From: Pseudomonas sp. GOM7
Lineage (GTDB): Bacteria > Pseudomonadota > Gammaproteobacteria > Pseudomonadales > Pseudomonadaceae
Reading direction: 5' to 3'
DNA: 64,000 bases
NCBI RefSeq assembly: GCF_026723825.1
Contig: NZ_CP113519.1
Coordinates: 496,001 to 560,000, forward strand
The stretch's first letter is position 1, and every line of letters begins with the position of its first letter. The notes under the pieces are model-generated. The model saw nothing but the letters and a program-made list of their open reading frames with translations. It searched no databases and was not told where the DNA came from. Positions 60,029 through 64,000 of this stretch are shown here, piece by piece. A program made the position numbers and the translations under genes.

Positions 60029-62188
60029 ATGAATATAACTAATCGGTCTGCCAAACAGGGTACTAACATGAATGGCTCTCTTTCTTGCTTGAGTGCCGCC
60101 TTATTGATGGCGTTCTTATCGTCCTCGGCTTTGGCGGCTAATCTTCAAGGTATGGATGTCGCGAGCTTGCCGGGTGATCGGGTCGAGCTGAAATTGTCCT
60201 TCGACGAGCCTGTGGCAGTGCCGCGTGGCTATACCATCGAGCAGCCTGCGCGTATCGCCCTGGATCTGCCAGGCGTTGCCAACAAGCTCGGCGCGAAGAA
60301 CCGGGAGCTTGGCGCTGGCAATGCCCGTAGCGTGACCATAGTCGAGGCCAAGGATCGCACGCGATTGATCGTCAATCTCGGCACCCTGGCGCCCTACAGT
60401 ACGCGTGTGGAGGGTAACGATCTCTACGTGCTGGTCGGTGAATCCACTGCTGCCCCGGCCAGCCGACCGGCCGTGGCGGCCACCCCGGTCGCTCCAGCTC
60501 CGAGCAAGAAGGTCTATGGCGCACCGACCAGGGCCGTGAAGAACATCGATTTCCAGCGTGGTGAACAAGGTGAGGGAAATGTCGTCATCACGCTTTCCGA
60601 TCCCTCCGTCAGTCCTGATATTCAGGAGCAGGGTGGCAAGATTCGTCTGGACTTCGCCAAGACCGAACTGCCCGAGTCCCTGCGCGTAAAGCTCGATGTG
60701 AAGGACTTCGCTACGCCGGTGCAGTTCGTCAGTGCGACCGGCACAGCCGACAAGACCAGCATCCTGATCGAGCCGGTGGGGCAGTACGATTATCTCGCCT
60801 ATCAGACGGACGACAAGCTCACCCTGAGCGTCAAGCCGTTGACCCAGGAAGATACCGAGCGTCGCAGTGCCGAGCGCTTCGTCTACAAGGGCGAGAAGCT
60901 GTCGCTGAACTTCCAGGACATCGACGTGCGCTCCGTGCTGCAGTTGATCGCGGACTTCACCAACTTGAACCTGGTTGCCAGTGATACCGTTTCCGGCAAC
61001 ATCACCCTGCGTTTGCAGAACGTGCCCTGGGATCAGGCGTTGGATCTGGTGCTCAAGACCAAGGGGCTCGACAAGCGTCAGGTCGGCAACGTGTTGTTGG
61101 TTGCACCGGCGGATGAAATTGCCGCGCGCGAGCGCCAGGAGCTGGAAGCGCAGAAGCAGATTGCCGAACTGGCACCGCTGCGTCGTGAGTTGATCCAGGT
61201 GAATTATGCCAAGGCGAGCGATATGGCCAAGCTATTCCAGTCGGTGACCAGTGCCGATGGTGCAGCCGATGATCGTGGTTCCATTACGGTCGATGACCGA
61301 ACCAACAGCATCATTGCCTACCAGACTCAGGAGCGTCTGGACGAACTGCGGCGCATCATTGCCCAGCTCGATATCCCGGTGCGTCAGGTGATGATCGAGG
61401 CGCGCATCGTCGAGGCCAATGTCGATTATGACAAGGCGTTGGGTGTGCGCTGGGGAGGCAGTGTGCGCAATGGCCGCTGGGATGTCAGTGGCAAGGACGG
61501 CGTGCAGGCTTTCGATGAAGATACTGGTCAGCGGGCTGGCTTTGTCGGTACGGACGAGATTGGTCGCACGACCTTGGATGATGGCTTGGCTCGACTTCCA
61601 TTCGTTGACATGGGAGCACAGAACAGCACTTCCGGTATTGCGATAGGCTACTTGGGAAGTAGTATCGTCCTGGATCTTCAGCTCTCGGCCATGGAGAAGA
61701 CGGGGAACGGCGAGATCGTCTCTCAGCCCAAGGTAGTCACCTCCGATAAGGAAACGGCCAAGATTCTCAAAGGCCAGGAAGTTCCCTACCAAGAGGCCAG
61801 CTCCAGCGGTGCTACCAGCACTTCGTTCAAGGAGGCGGCGCTTTCCCTTGAGGTCACCCCACAGATTACCCCTGATAACCGCATCATCATGGAGGTCAAG
61901 GTCACCAAGGATGCGCCGGATTTTGCCAGGGCGATCAATGGCGTACCGCCCATCAACAAGAACGAAGTGAATGCGAAGGTTCTGGTTAACGACGGTGAAA
62001 CCATCGTGATTGGTGGGGTGTTCTCCAATACCCAGACCCGATCCGTCGAGAAAGTCCCTTTCCTGGGGGATCTGCCTTTCATCGGCCGTGTTTTCCGGCG
62101 CGATGTCGTCGCTGACAACAAAGCCGAGTTGCTGGTTTTCATCACTCCGCGCATCATGAACAACCAAGCCATTGCCGTGAATCGATGA
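60029..62188 (+). CDS. pilQ: type IV pilus secretin PilQ
   Basis: 719 residues. Signal peptide, two N-terminal AMIN domains, N0/N1 domains (LNFQDIDVRSVLQLIADFTNLN near 288), and the C-terminal secretin (SQPKVVTSDKETAKILKGQEVPYQ, ending PELLVFITPRI-like near 700). It forms the outer-membrane pilus gate. The start at 60029 gives a positively charged signal n-region (R, K); an ATG at 60068 starts closer to other PilQ proteins and cannot be excluded. Confidence 0.95.
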   Translation: MNITNRSAKQGTNMNGSLSCLSAALLMAFLSSSALAANLQGMDVASLPGDRVELKLSFDEPVAVPRGYTIEQPARIALDLPGVANKLGAKNRELGAGNARSVTIVEAKDRTRLIVNLGTLAPYSTRVEGNDLYVLVGESTAAPASRPAVAATPVAPAPSKKVYGAPTRAVKNIDFQRGEQGEGNVVITLSDPSVSPDIQEQGGKIRLDFAKTELPESLRVKLDVKDFATPVQFVSATGTADKTSILIEPVGQYDYLAYQTDDKLTLSVKPLTQEDTERRSAERFVYKGEKLSLNFQDIDVRSVLQLIADFTNLNLVASDTVSGNITLRLQNVPWDQALDLVLKTKGLDKRQVGNVLLVAPADEIAARERQELEAQKQIAELAPLRRELIQVNYAKASDMAKLFQSVTSADGAADDRGSITVDDRTNSIIAYQTQERLDELRRIIAQLDIPVRQVMIEARIVEANVDYDKALGVRWGGSVRNGRWDVSGKDGVQAFDEDTGQRAGFVGTDEIGRTTLDDGLARLPFVDMGAQNSTSGIAIGYLGSSIVLDLQLSAMEKTGNGEIVSQPKVVTSDKETAKILKGQEVPYQEASSSGATSTSFKEAALSLEVTPQITPDNRIIMEVKVTKDAPDFARAINGVPPINKNEVNAKVLVNDGETIVIGGVFSNTQTRSVEKVPFLGDLPFIGRVFRRDVVADNKAELLVFITPRIMNNQAIAVNR

Positions 62189-62193
62189 CCTAA

Positions 62194-62712
62194 GTGCGGA
62201 ATGTAATCCTTGTTGGCCCGATGGGCGCTGGAAAGAGCACCATCGGGCGTTTGCTCGCCAAAGAACTGCGTTTGCCCTTCAAGGACTCCGACAAGGAGAT
62301 CGAACAGCGCACCGGTGCCAATATCCCCTGGATCTTCGATGTGGAAGGTGAGCAGGGTTTTCGTGAGCGCGAGCAATCGGTCATCGCCGAGTTGTCCCGG
62401 CAGGATGGTCTGGTGCTGGCCACTGGTGGTGGTGCGGTGATGCGTGTCGAGAATCGCCAGGCGTTGCATGCGGGGGGGCGTGTGGTCTATCTGCATGCCT
62501 CGGTTGAACAGCAGATCGAGCGCACGGCGCGTGACCGCAATCGCCCCCTGTTGCGCAATGCTAATCCGGCACAGGTGCTGCGTGATCTGATGGCGGTGCG
62601 TGACCCGCTGTACCGTGAACTCGCCGATATCGTCATCGAGACGGACGAGCGCCCACCGCGGATGGTCGTGCAGGAGATTCTGGCTCGGCTGGATATGCTA
62701 CCGCCCCGTTAA
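62194..62712 (+). CDS. aroK: shikimate kinase
   Basis: 172 residues from GTG 62194. P-loop [12 protein letters not shown] at 8-19, D32 region [11 protein letters not shown] for shikimate binding, ATGGGAV near 77, lid RDRNRPLL near 114. It phosphorylates shikimate in the aromatic amino-acid pathway. Five bases after pilQ; the pil-aroK-aroB arrangement is conserved in gammaproteobacteria. Confidence 0.95.
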   Translation: MRNVILVGPMGAGKSTIGRLLAKELRLPFKDSDKEIEQRTGANIPWIFDVEGEQGFREREQSVIAELSRQDGLVLATGGGAVMRVENRQALHAGGRVVYLHASVEQQIERTARDRNRPLLRNANPAQVLRDLMAVRDPLYRELADIVIETDERPPRMVVQEILARLDMLPPR

Positions 62713-62763
62713 AGCCCAGGGCGAACTGCGCTATCCTAGTCGCCTTTTTATCCTGGGGGCGTC

Positions 62764-63867
62764 ATGCAGACACTTCACGTTGATCTCGGCGAGCGCAGCT
62801 ATCCCATCTACATCGGTCAGGGGCTGCTGTCTCGTCCCGAATTGCTGGCGCAGCATATCGCCGGGCGGCAGGTGGCGGTGGTCACCAACGAGACCGTCGC
62901 ACCCTTGTACCTGCAAGCGCTGCTGCAGGTGCTCGAGGGTTACAGCGTTGCCTCGGTGGTATTGCCGGACGGCGAAGCCTTCAAGAACTGGGAAACCCTG
63001 CAACTGATCTTCGATGGGTTGTTGAGCGCTCGGCATGATCGTCGCACCACGGTCGTGGCTCTGGGCGGCGGCGTGATCGGCGACATGGCAGGCTTCGCCG
63101 CCGCTTGCTATCAGCGTGGCGTCGATTTCATCCAGGTGCCGACGACCTTGCTCTCCCAGGTGGATTCCTCGGTGGGCGGCAAGACCGGCATCAATCACCC
63201 GTTGGGCAAGAACATGGTCGGGGCGTTCTACCAGCCCAAGGCCGTGGTGATCGATACCTGCAGCCTGAATACCCTGCCCGTGCGCGAGTTGTCGGCGGGG
63301 CTGGCCGAGGTGATCAAGTATGGCCTGATCTGCGATGAGCCCTTCCTGGCCTGGCTGGAGCAGAACATGCCGGCCTTGCGTGCGCTCGATCAGCAGGTGC
63401 TGACCGAGGCTATCGAGCGCTCCTGTGCAGCCAAGGCGCGCGTGGTCGGTGCCGATGAGCGTGAGTCGGGGGTGCGCGCCACCCTGAATCTCGGTCATAC
63501 CTTCGGCCATGCCATCGAGACCGAGCAGGGCTATGGCGTCTGGCTGCATGGCGAGGCGGTCGCGGCTGGCACGGTGATGGCGCTGGAAATGTCCCATCGC
63601 CTTGGCTGGCTGTCGGCGGCCGATCGTGATCGAGGCGTGCGCCTGCTGCAGGCTGCCGGGTTGCCGGTAGTACCGCCGCAGAACATGACTCCGGAGCAGT
63701 TCCTGCAGCACATGGCGGTAGACAAGAAGGTGCTGGATGGTCAGTTGCGCCTGGTGCTGCTCAAGCGCCTGGGCGAGGCCGTTGTGACGGCCGACTATCC
63801 GCGTGAAATTCTCGAGGCCACGCTGCGTTGCGACTATGCAGCGCTGGCTCGCTCGATCAACGCTTGA
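62764..63867 (+). CDS. aroB: 3-dehydroquinate synthase
   Basis: 367 residues. NAD-binding [19 protein letters not shown] near 104-122, [19 protein letters not shown] near 130, and zinc ligands including E193 region and H in [11 protein letters not shown] near 246. It cyclises DAHP to 3-dehydroquinate. Ribosome-binding site GGGGG precedes the ATG; 51 bases after aroK. Confidence 0.96.
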   Translation: MQTLHVDLGERSYPIYIGQGLLSRPELLAQHIAGRQVAVVTNETVAPLYLQALLQVLEGYSVASVVLPDGEAFKNWETLQLIFDGLLSARHDRRTTVVALGGGVIGDMAGFAAACYQRGVDFIQVPTTLLSQVDSSVGGKTGINHPLGKNMVGAFYQPKAVVIDTCSLNTLPVRELSAGLAEVIKYGLICDEPFLAWLEQNMPALRALDQQVLTEAIERSCAAKARVVGADERESGVRATLNLGHTFGHAIETEQGYGVWLHGEAVAAGTVMALEMSHRLGWLSAADRDRGVRLLQAAGLPVVPPQNMTPEQFLQHMAVDKKVLDGQLRLVLLKRLGEAVVTADYPREILEATLRCDYAALARSINA

Positions 63868-63877
63868 AGAGTGATTC

Positions 63878-64000
63878 ATGACCAGTTTGCATGCTGACGA
63901 AGCGTTTCTGGCGCACTACCAGTTCAGTCACGACCCCTTCGCGCCCAGGGTGCCGGGCTTCAAGTTCTTCCCTGCACAGCGCAAGCCCGTGCTGGGGCAA
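63878..64000 (+). CDS. start of an AAA-ATPase/SPOR-type (DamX-like) protein, cut by the window edge
   Basis: 41 codons visible from ATG 63878, 10 bases after aroB, with GAAGAGTG upstream. The start AFLAHYQFSHDPFAPRVPGF resembles the ExeA/DamX-type ATPase N-terminus that normally follows aroB in Pseudomonas. The rest lies outside the window. Confidence 0.7.
   Translation, partial: MTSLHADEAFLAHYQFSHDPFAPRVPGFKFFPAQRKPVLGQ

Overview
The window is a gene-dense piece of a high-GC gammaproteobacterial chromosome. Gene content and order (argS, SPOR protein, hslVU, DUF971, phaC1-phaZ-phaC2-phaD / phaFI, ubiEJB, hisIE, tatABC; priA/rpmE; maeB/ponA/pilMNOPQ/aroKB; dgcAB and caiX-cdhCAB) follow the core layout known from Pseudomonas. 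The palindromic repeats, medium-chain PHA genes and an NAD-linked formate dehydrogenase suggest a member of the P. mendocina / P. oleovorans (Ectopseudomonas) group. That placement is inference from memory of synteny, not a database match.

Layout. 1-7070 (minus): dimethylglycine demethylation operon, reading M19-fold protein, V4R-like protein, dgcA, dgcB, etfA (cut by the left edge). 7559-12685 (plus): fdsGBAD, a soluble molybdenum formate dehydrogenase. 12720-17543: the regulator cdhR (minus) and the carnitine operon caiX-cdhC-cdhA-cdhB (plus). 17547-23123: a cysteine-cluster protein and a coupled DUF2339/DUF3999 membrane pair. 23341-29545 (mostly plus): a diguanylate cyclase, fbp, DUF924, three small lipoproteins (one on minus), pip and dtd. 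29552-35412 (minus): rsmE, tatCBA, hisE, hisI, ubiB, ubiJ, ubiE. 35560-42734: PHA locus, with phaI-phaF (plus) converging on phaC1-phaZ-phaC2-phaD (minus). 43027-50575 (minus): DUF971, hslU, hslV, SPOR protein, argS, priA. 50736-54579 (plus): rpmE, an SNase-like nuclease, an M48 lipoprotein protease and malic enzyme. 54640-57051 (minus): ponA. 57233-63867 (plus): pilMNOPQ-aroK-aroB, then the start of an AAA/SPOR-type gene cut by the right edge.

How the genes work together. The left 17 kb reads as one catabolic theme. Carnitine is bound by CaiX, oxidised by CdhA, cleaved by CdhC to betainyl-CoA and hydrolysed by CdhB to glycine betaine. Betaine is demethylated (first step encoded elsewhere) to dimethylglycine, which DgcAB with its electron-transfer flavoprotein converts to sarcosine. 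The released one-carbon unit can end as formate, and the adjacent formate dehydrogenase would turn that into CO2 and NADH. The middle holds carbon storage (PHA) and respiratory quinone synthesis; the right end holds cell-wall synthesis and the type IV pilus alignment complex and secretin.

Non-coding structure is mainly several families of palindromic intergenic repeats, one MITE-like element of about 263 bp with roughly 25-bp inverted ends, and several good intrinsic terminators. I see no CRISPR array, prophage, intact insertion sequence, tRNA or rRNA, and no recognisable defence island. I did not find a clearly undescribed system. The best leads are two proteins of the dgc operon that lack expected metal or cluster ligands, a 13-codon ORF that bridges dgcB and etfA, and the pairing of formate dehydrogenase with the demethylation operon.
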